This document shows positions 18,487-27,290 of a stretch of DNA of 49,387 nucleotides, one piece after another; the stretch's first letter is position 1; every line of letters starts with the position of its first letter. A model generated the notes under the pieces. The model was not told the DNA's origin. It worked only from the letters and a program-made list of their open reading frames with translations, and made no database searches. Made by a program: the position numbers and the translations under genes. The DNA comes from Streptococcus gallolyticus (GTDB lineage Bacteria > Bacillota > Bacilli > Lactobacillales > Streptococcaceae), in the NCBI RefSeq assembly GCF_003337175.1, contig NZ_NETH01000016.1, positions 1 to 49,387 of the forward strand, written 5' to 3'.

Positions 18487-19683
18487 ATGGCAAAAGAAAA
18501 ATACGATCGTAGTAAACCACACGTTAACATTGGTACAATTGGACACGTTGACCATGGTAAAACTACTTTGACAGCTGCAATTACAACAGTTCTTGCTCGT
18601 CGTCTTCCAAGCGCAGTTAACCAACCAAAAGACTACGCTTCTATCGATGCTGCTCCTGAAGAACGCGAACGCGGTATCACAATCAACACTGCACACGTTG
18701 AATACGAAACTGCTAAACGTCACTATGCTCACATCGACGCTCCAGGACACGCGGACTACGTTAAAAACATGATCACTGGTGCTGCCCAAATGGATGGTGC
18801 TATCCTTGTAGTAGCTTCAACAGATGGTCCAATGCCACAAACGCGTGAACACATCCTTCTTTCACGTCAAGTTGGTGTTAAATACCTTATCGTCTTCATG
18901 AACAAAGTTGACCTTGTTGATGACGAAGAATTGCTTGAATTGGTTGAAATGGAAATCCGTGACCTTCTTTCAGAATACGATTTCCCAGGTGATGATCTTC
19001 CAGTTATCCAAGGTTCAGCTCTTAAAGCTCTTGAAGGTGACACTCACTACGAAGATATCATCATGGAATTGATGGACACTGTTGATGAATACATTCCAGA
19101 ACCAGAACGTGATACTGACAAACCATTGCTTCTTCCAGTCGAAGACGTATTCTCAATCACTGGACGTGGTACAGTAGCATCAGGACGTATCGACCGTGGT
19201 ACTGTTAAAGTCAACGACGAAGTTGAAATCGTTGGTATCCGTGACGACATCCAAAAAGCTGTTGTTACTGGTGTTGAAATGTTCCGTAAACAACTTGATG
19301 AAGGTCTTGCAGGGGATAACGTTGGTGTTCTTCTTCGTGGTATCCAACGTGATGAAATCGAACGTGGTCAAGTTCTTGCTAAACCAGGTTCAATTCACCC
19401 ACACACTAAATTCAAAGGTGAAGTTTACATCCTTACTAAAGAAGAAGGTGGACGTCACACTCCATTCTTCAATAACTACCGTCCACAATTCTACTTCCGT
19501 ACAACTGACGTTACAGGTTCAATCGAACTTCCAGCAGGTACTGAAATGGTAATGCCTGGTGATAACGTAACTATCGACGTTGAATTGATTCACCCAATCG
19601 CCGTTGAACAAGGTACTACATTCTCAATCCGTGAAGGTGGACGTACTGTTGGTTCAGGTATCGTTTCAGAGATTGAAGCTTAA
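18487..19683 (+). CDS. tuf: Translation elongation factor Tu
   Basis: GTPase that brings aminoacyl-tRNA to the ribosome. GTP-binding motifs are GHVDHGKT (about 18-25), DAPGH (about 81-85) and NKVD (about 136-139), followed by the two beta-barrel domains. 398 residues, full length. Codon use is strongly biased toward a few codons, as expected for a very highly expressed gene. Start ATG 18487 ([14 protein letters not shown]) has GGAGG 11 bases upstream; the longer reading from 18469 would include that site. Own promoter and terminator. Confidence 0.99.
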   Translation: MAKEKYDRSKPHVNIGTIGHVDHGKTTLTAAITTVLARRLPSAVNQPKDYASIDAAPEERERGITINTAHVEYETAKRHYAHIDAPGHADYVKNMITGAAQMDGAILVVASTDGPMPQTREHILLSRQVGVKYLIVFMNKVDLVDDEELLELVEMEIRDLLSEYDFPGDDLPVIQGSALKALEGDTHYEDIIMELMDTVDEYIPEPERDTDKPLLLPVEDVFSITGRGTVASGRIDRGTVKVNDEVEIVGIRDDIQKAVVTGVEMFRKQLDEGLAGDNVGVLLRGIQRDEIERGQVLAKPGSIHPHTKFKGEVYILTKEEGGRHTPFFNNYRPQFYFRTTDVTGSIELPAGTEMVMPGDNVTIDVELIHPIAVEQGTTFSIREGGRTVGSGIVSEIEA

Positions 19684-19741
19684 TTTTAGTTAATTAATTA
19701 AGTTCCCAGATAACAATTATTAGTCAGATAGTAATTGTGGA

Positions 19742-19765
19742 AGAGTCCCGTAAGGGGCTCTTTTT
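19742..19765 (+). terminator. Terminator of tuf
   Basis: AGAGTCCC (19742-19749) pairs with GGGGCTCT (19754-19761) around a GTAA loop, followed by TTTTT. Confidence 0.88.
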
Positions 19766-19868
19766 GTGATTTCTTTGAGGTTTGTCGCTAAAAATCCCGT
19801 CGAACCTTTAAAACCTGCTAAAAATATGATAAAATAGGGGAGTAAATAAAAAAGAAGAGGTATGTGAA

Positions 19869-20627
19869 ATGTCACGTAAACCATTTATCGCTGGTAACTG
19901 GAAAATGAACAAAAATCCAGAAGAAGCTAAAGCATTCGTTGAAGCAGTAGCTTCTAAATTGCCTTCATCAGAACTTGTTGAAGCTGGTATCGCAGCTCCT
20001 GCACTTGACCTTTCAACAGTTCTTGCTGCAGCTAAAGGTTCAAACCTTAAAGTTGCTGCTGAAAACTGCTACTTTGAAAACGCTGGTGCTTTCACTGGTG
20101 AAAACAGCCCTAAAGTATTGTCTGAAATGGGAACTGACTACGTTGTAATCGGTCACTCAGAACGTCGTGAGTACTTCCACGAAACTGACGAAGATATCAA
20201 CAAAAAAGCTAAAGCAATCTTTGCTAACGGTATGCTTCCAATCATCTGCTGTGGTGAAACCCTTGAAACTTACGAAGCTGGTAAAGCAGCTGAATTCGTA
20301 GGTGGACAAGTTTCAGCTGCTCTTGCTGGATTGTCAGAAGAACAAGTTTCTTCACTTGTTATCGCATACGAACCAATCTGGGCTATCGGTACTGGTAAAT
20401 CAGCTAGCCAAGATGATGCACAAAAAATGTGTAAAGTTGTTCGTGACACAGTTGCAGCAGACTTCGGTCAAGCAGTAGCTGATAAGGTTCGCGTTCAATA
20501 CGGTGGTTCAGTTAAACCTGAAAACGTTGCAGCTTACATGGCTTGCCCAGACGTTGATGGTGCCCTTGTCGGTGGTGCATCACTTCAACCAGAAAGCTTC
20601 CTTGCTCTTCTTGACTTTGTAAAATAA
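19869..20627 (+). CDS. tpiA: Triosephosphate isomerase
   Basis: Interconverts dihydroxyacetone phosphate and glyceraldehyde 3-phosphate in glycolysis. The catalytic Lys is in GNWKMN (near residue 12), the electrophilic His in VIGHSERR (near 95), the base Glu in [12 protein letters not shown] (near 167), and the phosphate-binding loop is YGGSVKPEN. 252 residues, complete. AAGAAGAGG precedes the ATG, and a -10 region TATGATAAAAT lies about 38 bases upstream. Codon bias indicates high expression. Confidence 0.98.
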   Translation: MSRKPFIAGNWKMNKNPEEAKAFVEAVASKLPSSELVEAGIAAPALDLSTVLAAAKGSNLKVAAENCYFENAGAFTGENSPKVLSEMGTDYVVIGHSERREYFHETDEDINKKAKAIFANGMLPIICCGETLETYEAGKAAEFVGGQVSAALAGLSEEQVSSLVIAYEPIWAIGTGKSASQDDAQKMCKVVRDTVAADFGQAVADKVRVQYGGSVKPENVAAYMACPDVDGALVGGASLQPESFLALLDFVK

Positions 20628-20653
20628 TCAAGAAACATTGAAGTCATTTAAAT

Positions 20654-20683
20654 CTACTTGTCTTAGGACAGGTAGTTTTTTTT
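20654..20683 (+). terminator. Terminator of tpiA
   Basis: CTACTTGTC (20654-20662) pairs with GACAGGTAG (20667-20675), followed by eight T. Confidence 0.88.
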
Positions 20684-20771
20684 ATGCTTTCTTTTTTGGT
20701 TATAGATTTGAGCGATAAAAAATATAGCTTGTAAAGCAAAGAGCAACAAATTTGGAAGTTAAGTTCCAACT

Positions 20772-20802
20772 AAAAAGCCTTGAAACGTTTGGGTTTCAAG
20801 GC
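20772..20802 (-). terminator. Terminator of the Cof-murM-murN operon
   Basis: GCCTTGAAAC and GTTTCAAGGC form a 10-bp stem (20777-20802); on the minus strand it is followed by five T. Confidence 0.88.
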
Positions 20803-20809
20803 ATAATTT

Positions 20810-22048
20810 TTAATGACGTCTCAATATTTTTTTGAGATGATGAATTAATTTGTATTTGAGTGGGTGAGGGTAGTAACGGAAAGTTCCCATCTTTCGGGTA
20901 ATGTAGCCATTGTAGTTTTGTTTGAAACGCAGAACGCCGTCTGAACCGTCAAATTCTCCTGTGATACCAAGAAGATTATAAGTCGTAATGCCACGTTTTA
21001 TGGCTTCTAACATGACATATTCTTGAAGCAAGGCAGGTGCGTAGAATTTATTGAACTCAGGGTAAGAACCTGAGAAGAGATAGACAGCTTCCTGTTTGGT
21101 ATAAACAAATAGGCTTCCTGCAAGGACAACATTTTGTGAACCGTACTTACCAATGAATTCTTTAGCTTCTGCCATGCGTGTATCAAATGTCGCAGATTGA
21201 CTGGATAATTCGCGAAGCTGATTTTGTTTCTTTTCAGAAACATTATTATTTTCAATGGCAGTTTGGAGTTTTTCGATTCGTTGGTCAAGTTTGGCTTTAT
21301 CAGTTTCAAGGTGTTCTAAATAATCTTGAAAATTCAAACTTGCAACCATGAATTCACAAGAATTTCCAAAGCTATCATAGAAATCTTGGTAATAATCAAG
21401 GGATTTATCATCGTAATCTCTGCGGTCTGATGTGGCAGAAGTGATTTCCTTGAAAAGCGGCAATTCATCACGGTTAAGTTTTCGTAAGGTGATGCCGAAG
21501 GTCTTAGCTTTTTTGACCAATGGACGCCCTTTTTTGCTAAACGATTTTAGTAATGTTTTTTCATCTAAGTCAGTCAAATCTTTGACATAATGCCAGTCAG
21601 GTTCGCCACCTGGGTAACCAGTCAAAAGCCCATCGTGTTGATAACCGAGTGATAGAAAATCGTCTAATAGTGCCGTGTTTTCTTGGTCGGTTGGCTGACC
21701 AGTTGTGTCAAAATGCTGATAGGTATCATAAGGTTTGACCAGCAATTCAAGAGCTCCATTTTCTTTAGCATAGCTTTGAAGTTCTTGGTAGAATGGTTTC
21801 AGATAGTGTTTATCACGTGAAACAGGACCAGAATTGATTTCCATGTGGAGCCCACCTGTCATTGGCAAGCTAAAGAGAACGGCAGCAACTTGCAGTGTCT
21901 CTTCATCTTTTAGTCCAAGATAGGTTACTTGGTACCCACGTTTTTTTAATAAATCCGCCATCTCTACCGATTGCATAAATGATTTGTAAGAGACGGTGTT
22001 GCAAAAAGTCTCAAAAACTTTTTTTTCGATAATCTCAAGAGAGGTCAT
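20810..22048 (-). CDS. murN: FemAB-family peptidoglycan cross-bridge aminoacyltransferase (MurN-like)
   Basis: Adds the second residue of the interpeptide bridge to the lysine of lipid-linked peptidoglycan precursor, using aminoacyl-tRNA, at the inner membrane face. Two GNAT-like halves are visible: SFMQSVEMADLLKKRGYQVTYLG and the block SLPMTGGLHMEINSGP, then DGLLTGYPGGEPDWHYVKDL and KSFSKKGRPLVKKAKTFGI. A charged coiled-coil arm (about 255-300) is inserted before the second half, as in the family, and VYLFSGSYPEFNKFYAPALLQ closes it. 412 residues is normal. ATG 22048 overlaps the stop of murM (TAATG), so the two are translationally coupled. The bridge amino acid cannot be read from sequence. 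Confidence 0.88.
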   Translation of the reverse strand: MTSLEIIEKKVFETFCNTVSYKSFMQSVEMADLLKKRGYQVTYLGLKDEETLQVAAVLFSLPMTGGLHMEINSGPVSRDKHYLKPFYQELQSYAKENGALELLVKPYDTYQHFDTTGQPTDQENTALLDDFLSLGYQHDGLLTGYPGGEPDWHYVKDLTDLDEKTLLKSFSKKGRPLVKKAKTFGITLRKLNRDELPLFKEITSATSDRRDYDDKSLDYYQDFYDSFGNSCEFMVASLNFQDYLEHLETDKAKLDQRIEKLQTAIENNNVSEKKQNQLRELSSQSATFDTRMAEAKEFIGKYGSQNVVLAGSLFVYTKQEAVYLFSGSYPEFNKFYAPALLQEYVMLEAIKRGITTYNLLGITGEFDGSDGVLRFKQNYNGYITRKMGTFRYYPHPLKYKLIHHLKKILRRH

Positions 22049-23262
22049 TAATGGCTATTTCTCCTTTGTTTGCGAATATTGTAAGCCAAGTTTGAAAGTT
22101 TGTAAAGGAATGGATTGACTGGAATGTTAAATTCTCCAATGAATTCTTCAATAGTTGGGTTGAAGTTTGCTTTAAATTTAGTTAAACCGTCATCAAGTGT
22201 TCCTTCAACCCCCCCCATATTTGCCCAAATAATATCGTCAGCGTAAGCATCTTCGAATACTTTTGGATAAAGGGAATATTGTGGGTAGAATTTCTTGAAT
22301 TCATCATTCATACCAGCATAAAGCATTTCCATGACATTACCAAATGATACAGATAAGATACCTGCAATGATGAGTTCATCTGGGTATTTTTCAACAAATT
22401 CTTCAAACTCAGTGATGTATTTTGTCACAGAATTTTTTTGTTGTGTTAACTTAGTCAAACGTTTTTTCTGATGTTCAGCAGTTTCAGACAACTCTTTTTC
22501 GATTTGAGCAAGTTGTTCTTTGTATTCAGTTAGACGTTTTGGCAAATTAACTTTGGCAAGGTGTAGGTAAGCATCGTCACCGTAAGTTTCCATCATTTTA
22601 CGGAAATAATCTTCATTACGCAGGGCAACGCCTTTACGATTTTCAGTAAGAGCGACGACATCAGCGAAAGCTTTAACGTCATCGATTGTACCACGGCTAG
22701 TGATGACACCACGGTGAATAGCATCTTTCATCAAACGTTTGGTGTGTTTAGGGAAAGTTGCTGTCATGTCTTCTTGGGTATAGACATTTGCTTGGAAACG
22801 AGGTTGAATACTTTCAGCAATTGTTGTTGTGCGTCCAGTCCATTCGCAACCCGCTGCTGTCAAGTTATTAATAGCAGTAAGTGTGTCTTTGTTTTCATCA
22901 ACTTCTTCACCGATTTTGTATTGTTTAAGCAGTAAAGCAGGGTCCATTTTGATGAAGAGGGAGCGTTTTGTTTTACCATACTTCTTAAGTGAGCTGATGA
23001 CAAAGGCAACGAGTTCTTTGTCACTGTAGTCCATGATTGGTCCACGAGGGATATAAAGCATGGTAAAGCCAAGTGGTAAAGCTTTGATAAGGATAGAAGC
23101 AGAAGCAACTAAGGCATCGTCTTTATAGAAACCAATGCGTTCGTTATCCCAATTATCTTTAATTTTTGCCCAATTTGATGATTGTAAAAGGTTTGTTTGG
23201 TTACTTGATTTTGCAAAATTATCGTGTTCTTCCGCAGAAATACCGATTTTATAGCTATACAT
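22048..23262 (-). CDS. murM: FemAB-family peptidoglycan cross-bridge aminoacyltransferase (MurM-like)
   Basis: Adds the first bridge residue to lipid II lysine from aminoacyl-tRNA. Signatures are NLLQSSNWAKIKDNW, the SILIKALPLGFTMLYIPRGPIMDY block, a long charged coiled coil (about 240-285), and EMLYAGMNDEFKKFYPQYSLYPKVFEDA. I start it at ATG 23262 (MYSYKIGIS), which overlaps the Cof stop (TAATG); the longer GTG 23277 reading would overlap the upstream gene and has no ribosome binding site. About 404 residues. The three-gene chain Cof-murM-murN is coupled by two TAATG junctions. Confidence 0.88.
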   Translation of the reverse strand: MYSYKIGISAEEHDNFAKSSNQTNLLQSSNWAKIKDNWDNERIGFYKDDALVASASILIKALPLGFTMLYIPRGPIMDYSDKELVAFVISSLKKYGKTKRSLFIKMDPALLLKQYKIGEEVDENKDTLTAINNLTAAGCEWTGRTTTIAESIQPRFQANVYTQEDMTATFPKHTKRLMKDAIHRGVITSRGTIDDVKAFADVVALTENRKGVALRNEDYFRKMMETYGDDAYLHLAKVNLPKRLTEYKEQLAQIEKELSETAEHQKKRLTKLTQQKNSVTKYITEFEEFVEKYPDELIIAGILSVSFGNVMEMLYAGMNDEFKKFYPQYSLYPKVFEDAYADDIIWANMGGVEGTLDDGLTKFKANFNPTIEEFIGEFNIPVNPFLYKLSNLAYNIRKQRRNSH

Positions 23263-24071
23263 TATTTTAAGACCCACTCTCTAAGGGCGTATGCAACGCC
23301 ACTTTCTTCATTTGATTTTGTAATATATTTAGCGATCTCTTTAAGTTCTGGTGTACCATTTTCCATGACAACAGGGTTACCAACGGCTTCAAGCATGGCA
23401 CGGTCGTTTTCAGCATCGCCAATAGCCATGGTTTGGTCTTTGCCAAGCCCCATTTTTTTGGCAAGGTGTGTAATGGCATTGCCTTTGCTAGCACTTTTGT
23501 TCATGAATTCTAGGTAAAATGGTGTTGATTTGACAATGGTGTATTTGTCATAAAATTCTTGTGGCATTTTAGCGATTGCAGCATCAAGAATTTCAGGTTC
23601 ATCAATGAACATCATTTTAATAATTTCTTTATCGCCCATTTCTTCTGGGGTGCGGTAAAAAATTGGCATGTTAACTAGGGTTGATTCGTGAACAGTGTAT
23701 TTACCAATGTTGCGGTTTGCAGTGAAGATACCTTCTTTGGTAATAGCGTGCATATGAACATCTAACTTACGGCTAAGGAATTCAATATCAAGATAATCAT
23801 CGTAAGTCATGGTTTCAGTGATAATGTTCTCACCAGTAGCGGTATCTTGGACTAAACCACCATTGAAAGTGATGACATAATCGCCTGATTCTTTCAGGTT
23901 TAATTCATCGAGAAGTGTTTGAACACCTGGAATTGGACGTCCAGTAGCAATGATGACCTTAACACCTTGTTTTTTAGCATCTTGAACAGCTTCAAAAACT
24001 TCAGGTGTGATTTTGCGGTCATTGGTCAAAAGTGTGCCGTCGATATCGACAGCGACTAATTTAATAGACAT
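23262..24071 (-). CDS. Cof-type HAD phosphatase
   Basis: Cytoplasmic HAD hydrolase of the type IIB (Cof/YidA) subfamily. Catalytic motif I is VDIDGTLLTND at the N-terminus, followed by IATGRPIPG (motif II), the alpha/beta cap domain, a Lys in KGNAITHLAKK and the acidic GDAENDRAML. 269 residues is standard. YidA-like members act on sugar phosphates, but the substrate here is unknown. It is the first gene of the operon with murM and murN. Confidence 0.9.
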   Translation of the reverse strand: MSIKLVAVDIDGTLLTNDRKITPEVFEAVQDAKKQGVKVIIATGRPIPGVQTLLDELNLKESGDYVITFNGGLVQDTATGENIITETMTYDDYLDIEFLSRKLDVHMHAITKEGIFTANRNIGKYTVHESTLVNMPIFYRTPEEMGDKEIIKMMFIDEPEILDAAIAKMPQEFYDKYTIVKSTPFYLEFMNKSASKGNAITHLAKKMGLGKDQTMAIGDAENDRAMLEAVGNPVVMENGTPELKEIAKYITKSNEESGVAYALREWVLK

Positions 24072-24206
24072 AAGGTTATTTTACCCTTCCTAAAGAATCT
24101 CTACCTATCTATCTTACTAAAAAGTGGCTTATTTGTCATGGGGAACACAAGGAAATCTGAAGCGGAACGTTTTTAATGCTAAATAAGTCATGATACGCTC
24201 TTAAAA

Positions 24207-25508
24207 TTAATTATGATAAACAAAATGTTCGTTTGAAATATAGCTCATAAAGGCTTTCTTATCAACGGCAAATAGGTCGTTATCAACTAGCATTTCTTTT
24301 GGAAAATAGAATCGTCTATCGCCATAAATAGTACCCGTTAAGGTTTTGACGATTGGTGAAATTGTTGATAATTCTACAACAGAGCCGTCTTTTTGAATCA
24401 TATTAATCTCGGTTCTTGGTTCTTCTTTTTCAGGACGGTAAATGTCATAAGGCAAGTCAAAATTGACATGGATGCCTGTGTAATAATCAGGATCAAAGCC
24501 AACAGATTTGACAAGGTCAACAAGGTGACTGAGTTCTTTGCGTGACGATTCTTCGAAAGTCACCGATTTAAAGACTTTACGATTGACAAAACGGCTTGCC
24601 AAATCAGCTAAAATCTCATCTTCAGCAGTCATCCAAGTTTGAAAATAGGTATTCATCACCCCATCATCTAAAGCAAGATAATTAGCTAAGTTAGCATGAT
24701 TTTCTAAAAATGGAATCAGATTTGGTGATGTTCTTTCAAAGAAATCAGTATCAGTTTGGTAAAGGTATTTTGCGCGCTTTAAAAGATTTTGTAACAATAC
24801 TTCCATTCCGCGACTAGCAGGGTGAAAATACACTTGCATATACATTTGGAAACGACTGACAATATAGTCCTCAACGGCGTGCATGCCATTGTATTCAAAA
24901 ACAATACCGTCTTCGGTTGGGCGAATCACACGTAGAATGCGATTCAAGTCAAATTGACCATAATTAGCGCCACTATAGTAAGAATCGCGCAAAAGGTAGT
25001 CCATACGGTCACAGTCAATTTGGCTAGAAATGAGTTGGACAACTTGTTTATTATGATAAGTGTGGTTGATAACACTAGCGACTTTTTCTGGAAAATCAGG
25101 CGAGACACGACGCAAGATAGTATTGATTTCAGTATCTGGACTGGTGATAATCTCTTGTGTAACGGCTTCATGGTCGGTATCAAAGAGTTTTTCAAAAGTG
25201 TGTGAATAAGCACCATGTCCGACATCATGTAAAAGCCCAGCCACCATCGTTAAGAGATTGTCATCAGAATTCCAAATATCAGGAAATTTGTCATCAAAAA
25301 TGTCAGTCACACGTCTTGCAATCTCGTAAACCCCTAAACAGTGTGAGAAGCGGCTGTGTTCTGCACCATGAAAGGTGAAAACAGTTGTCGAAACTTGTTT
25401 GACCCGTCGTAGGCGCTGAAACTCTTTACTATTGATAAGGTCGTAAATGACCTGATGATTGACAGTTATATAGTTGTGAACAGGGTCACGAAATACTTTT
25501 TCATTCAT
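24207..25508 (-). CDS. HD-domain phosphohydrolase
   Basis: Metal-dependent phosphohydrolase of the dGTPase/YwfO-like group. Metal ligands are His in HGAEHSRFSHCLGVYEIARR and the paired HD in LLHDVGHGAYSHTFEKL, with a later Asp in SSQIDCDRMDYLLRDS. 433 residues, no membrane segment. Members of this group hydrolyse nucleotides; in Gram-positives the physiological substrate is not generally settled. It stands alone, divergent from the TSUP permease. Confidence 0.88.
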   Translation of the reverse strand: MNEKVFRDPVHNYITVNHQVIYDLINSKEFQRLRRVKQVSTTVFTFHGAEHSRFSHCLGVYEIARRVTDIFDDKFPDIWNSDDNLLTMVAGLLHDVGHGAYSHTFEKLFDTDHEAVTQEIITSPDTEINTILRRVSPDFPEKVASVINHTYHNKQVVQLISSQIDCDRMDYLLRDSYYSGANYGQFDLNRILRVIRPTEDGIVFEYNGMHAVEDYIVSRFQMYMQVYFHPASRGMEVLLQNLLKRAKYLYQTDTDFFERTSPNLIPFLENHANLANYLALDDGVMNTYFQTWMTAEDEILADLASRFVNRKVFKSVTFEESSRKELSHLVDLVKSVGFDPDYYTGIHVNFDLPYDIYRPEKEEPRTEINMIQKDGSVVELSTISPIVKTLTGTIYGDRRFYFPKEMLVDNDLFAVDKKAFMSYISNEHFVYHN

Positions 25509-25584
25509 ACTTTCATTATAACAAAAAACTTTGTAAAGCTGATTTTTGAAGGTTTGGGATATTTACGAATACTTGGATTTGATT

Positions 25585-25590
25585 TATAAT
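25585..25590 (+). promoter_or_regulatory. -10 box of the TSUP permease gene, apparently leaderless
   Basis: A consensus TATAAT at 25585-25590 ends seven bases before ATG 25598. A weak -35 (TTTACG, 25562-25567) lies 17 bp upstream. No ribosome binding site exists before the ATG, so the transcript may start at or next to the start codon. Confidence 0.45.
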
Positions 25591-25597
25591 GGTGACT

Positions 25598-26476
25598 ATG
25601 ACAAATGAACTTATTCTTCGTATGATTCAACTTTTTTTGATTTTTCTCATCTTTTGGACAATGGGAAATATTCTGGTCAATGCTAAAAAGCAGGGCATTA
25701 ATTTAAAGGAAAAATTCTGGACGGGGCTATGGATTGGTTACGTGACAGATTTATTGGATACGCTAGGGATTGGAACCTTTGCAACAAGTACAGCACTTTT
25801 TAAAGCCACAAAACTTGTTGAAGATGATAAACAAATTCCTGCAACCTTATCGACAGCGCATATTATTCCTGTTTTGATTGAGGCACTTTGTTTCATTACT
25901 ATCGTGGAGGTTGACTTAATAACTTTGTTTGCGATGGCAATCGCCTCCTTTTTAGGAGCATTTGTAGGAGTACGAGTAACTAAAAATTGGAATACCCGCC
26001 AAGTCCAACGTGTCTTGGGAATTCTGCTAATTGTTGCAGCATTTATTATGGTTTACCGACTAATTGCCAATCCTGGGTCTAGCATCTCTGAAAGTGCTCA
26101 TGGTTTACATGGTATCTGGCTTTTTGTTGGAGTGGTGTTTAATTTTACGGTTGGTGTTTTAATGACAATGGGGCTAGGAAATTATGCGCCAGAGTTAATT
26201 TTCTTCTCAATGCTAGGCATTAATCCTTCGGTAGCCTTACCTGTGATGATGCTTGATGCAGCAGTTATCATGTCAGCGAGTACGACAGATTTTATTAAGT
26301 CTGGTCGTGTCAATTGGCCTGGTGTTTTAGGAATTATTATTGGTGGTTCTTTTGGTGTTCTGACAGCAGCCTTTTTCTTGAGCAAACTTGATATTAATCA
26401 TTTTAAAATTTTGATTGTCTTTATTGCTCTTTGCACGGGAACAAGTTTACTTCGCTCATCTGCCATTAAACGTTAG
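25598..26476 (+). CDS. TSUP-family (TauE/SafE) membrane permease
   Basis: An integral membrane protein of about 292 residues with roughly eight hydrophobic segments and the internal two-fold repeat of the TSUP family (FWTGLWIGYVTDLLDTLGIGTFATSTA; VVFNFTVGVLMTMGLGNYAPELI). Members export or import sulfite, sulfoacetate or other organic anions; the substrate here is unknown. I start at ATG 25598 (MTNELILRMIQ) because the ATG at 25589 lies inside the TATAAT box. No regulator or metabolic partner is next to it. Confidence 0.85.
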   Translation: MTNELILRMIQLFLIFLIFWTMGNILVNAKKQGINLKEKFWTGLWIGYVTDLLDTLGIGTFATSTALFKATKLVEDDKQIPATLSTAHIIPVLIEALCFITIVEVDLITLFAMAIASFLGAFVGVRVTKNWNTRQVQRVLGILLIVAAFIMVYRLIANPGSSISESAHGLHGIWLFVGVVFNFTVGVLMTMGLGNYAPELIFFSMLGINPSVALPVMMLDAAVIMSASTTDFIKSGRVNWPGVLGIIIGGSFGVLTAAFFLSKLDINHFKILIVFIALCTGTSLLRSSAIKR

Positions 26477-26544
26477 GCTTATAGTGGCTTTAACACGTCA
26501 AAATTGCTATAATTTTAGGGAAAGGAAAGACATTTTAACATTAC

Positions 26545-26931
26545 ATGAAACTTCACATTAAGAATAAAATTGATTTGGATGGGCAGGTTGAGCTGGTTGA
26601 GCAATCTTATCCTGTCAAATTAACGGAAAAAAACGGGCATATTTACCTTACTTATACCAATGAGGAAGAAGAAACGGTGATGCTCAAGTGTAATGAGCAA
26701 GAGTTGGTCATGACACGTTATTCAACGCCGAAATCAATTATGCGTTTTCACCGTGAAAATCCTGCTTTGGTTGCCATTCCAACGCCAGTAGGCTTGCAGC
26801 ATTTACAAACGCAAACAAGTGTTTATGAGTTGGATGCTGAACAACAACATCTTAAAATTCATTATCAACTCAAACAAGTTGATGGTGAGAGTGTTTTTGC
26901 GAATTATCAGCTAGAAATTAATTGGGCATAA
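26545..26931 (+). CDS. YwiB/DUF1934-family beta-barrel protein
   Basis: A 128-residue soluble protein with alternating polar/hydrophobic strands, LKCNEQELVMTRYSTPKSIMRFHRENPALVAIPTPVGLQ in the middle (a lipocalin-like barrel pattern) and KIHYQLKQVD near the end. I place it in DUF1934 by recall. The family has no firmly assigned function. AAAGGA lies more than 15 bases from the ATG, so translation initiation looks weak. It precedes the riboswitch-controlled ATPase, but separate promoters suggest independent expression. Confidence 0.75.
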   Translation: MKLHIKNKIDLDGQVELVEQSYPVKLTEKNGHIYLTYTNEEEETVMLKCNEQELVMTRYSTPKSIMRFHRENPALVAIPTPVGLQHLQTQTSVYELDAEQQHLKIHYQLKQVDGESVFANYQLEINWA

Positions 26932-26980
26932 ACACGCTATAAATCTGATATTATCGGCGTTTGAGTGGGAATGTATTCAG

Positions 26981-27009
26981 TTGACAAAAAAGGTAAAAAT
27001 TGATATGAT
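26981..27009 (+). promoter_or_regulatory. Promoter of the riboswitch-ATPase transcript
   Basis: TTGACA (26981-26986), 17-bp spacer, TATGAT (27004-27009). The start of transcription would be near 27016, just ahead of the aptamer. Confidence 0.85.
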
Positions 27010-27017
27010 TACTCTGT

Positions 27018-27233
27018 ATTCAAGGGAGTAGCAGGCGATTTTTACCTTTGTTTTTGCTTCCTCTGTCGGCGTCTTGTTTTGTTGGATTTAAGTCCAATCT
27101 GCAATTGCGGTGCTTAGGATGAACAAAACGAATGGTAAACCTTCAGTGCGCATTTGCGACTGAACAATCGCGTTTATGTCGTCATTACGAAATCATTGAT
27201 TTCCGGCATAATCTTAAACAGCGAGACTTGTTT
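27018..27233 (+). ncRNA. yybP-ykoY manganese riboswitch aptamer
   Basis: The leader holds the hallmarks of this family: the 5' strand CAAGGGAGTAGC (27021-27032), the internal GTCGTCATTACG segment (27178-27189), CCGG at about 27203-27206, and the 3' closing strand AGCGAGACTTG (27220-27230) that can pair with CAAGG. A large variable insertion lies between. In other bacteria this aptamer senses Mn2+, and in streptococci it sits ahead of a Mn2+/Ca2+-exporting ATPase, matching the gene here. The 3' strand overlaps the terminator below, so ligand binding should favour read-through. Confidence 0.85.
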
Positions 27234-27274
27234 TTAAAAAACAGGTCTCTTTTTCTATTTTTAGAAAAGAGACC
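27223..27274 (+). terminator. Riboswitch expression platform: terminator and competing hairpin
   Basis: GAGAC-TTGTTTTT pairs with AAAAAACA-GGTCTC (27223-27249) and runs into a T tract: an intrinsic terminator. Its 5' arm is the aptamer's closing strand. Alternatively GGTCTCTTTTTCT (27244-27256) pairs with AGAAAAGAGACC (27263-27274). With the aptamer folded, the first hairpin is lost; that is the ON state by inference. Confidence 0.75.
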
Positions 27275-27290
27275 AGAGGAGGATATTATT

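Noticed and set aside
20700..20770. Possible further copy of the BOX-like module downstream of tpiA (AATATAGCTTGTAAAGCAAAGAGC)
   Set aside because: Only short, imperfect similarity to the GGAAATAGA-hairpin-CATCAAAA unit; too weak to annotate.
22196..22215. C-run (CCCCCCC-like) inside murM as a possible frameshift
   Set aside because: The reading frame continues intact through the run (GGVEGT), so there is no break here.
27132..27290. N-terminal extension of the P-type ATPase
   Set aside because: The codons coincide with the riboswitch aptamer and terminator; the real ribosome binding site and TTG start lie at 27277-27293.
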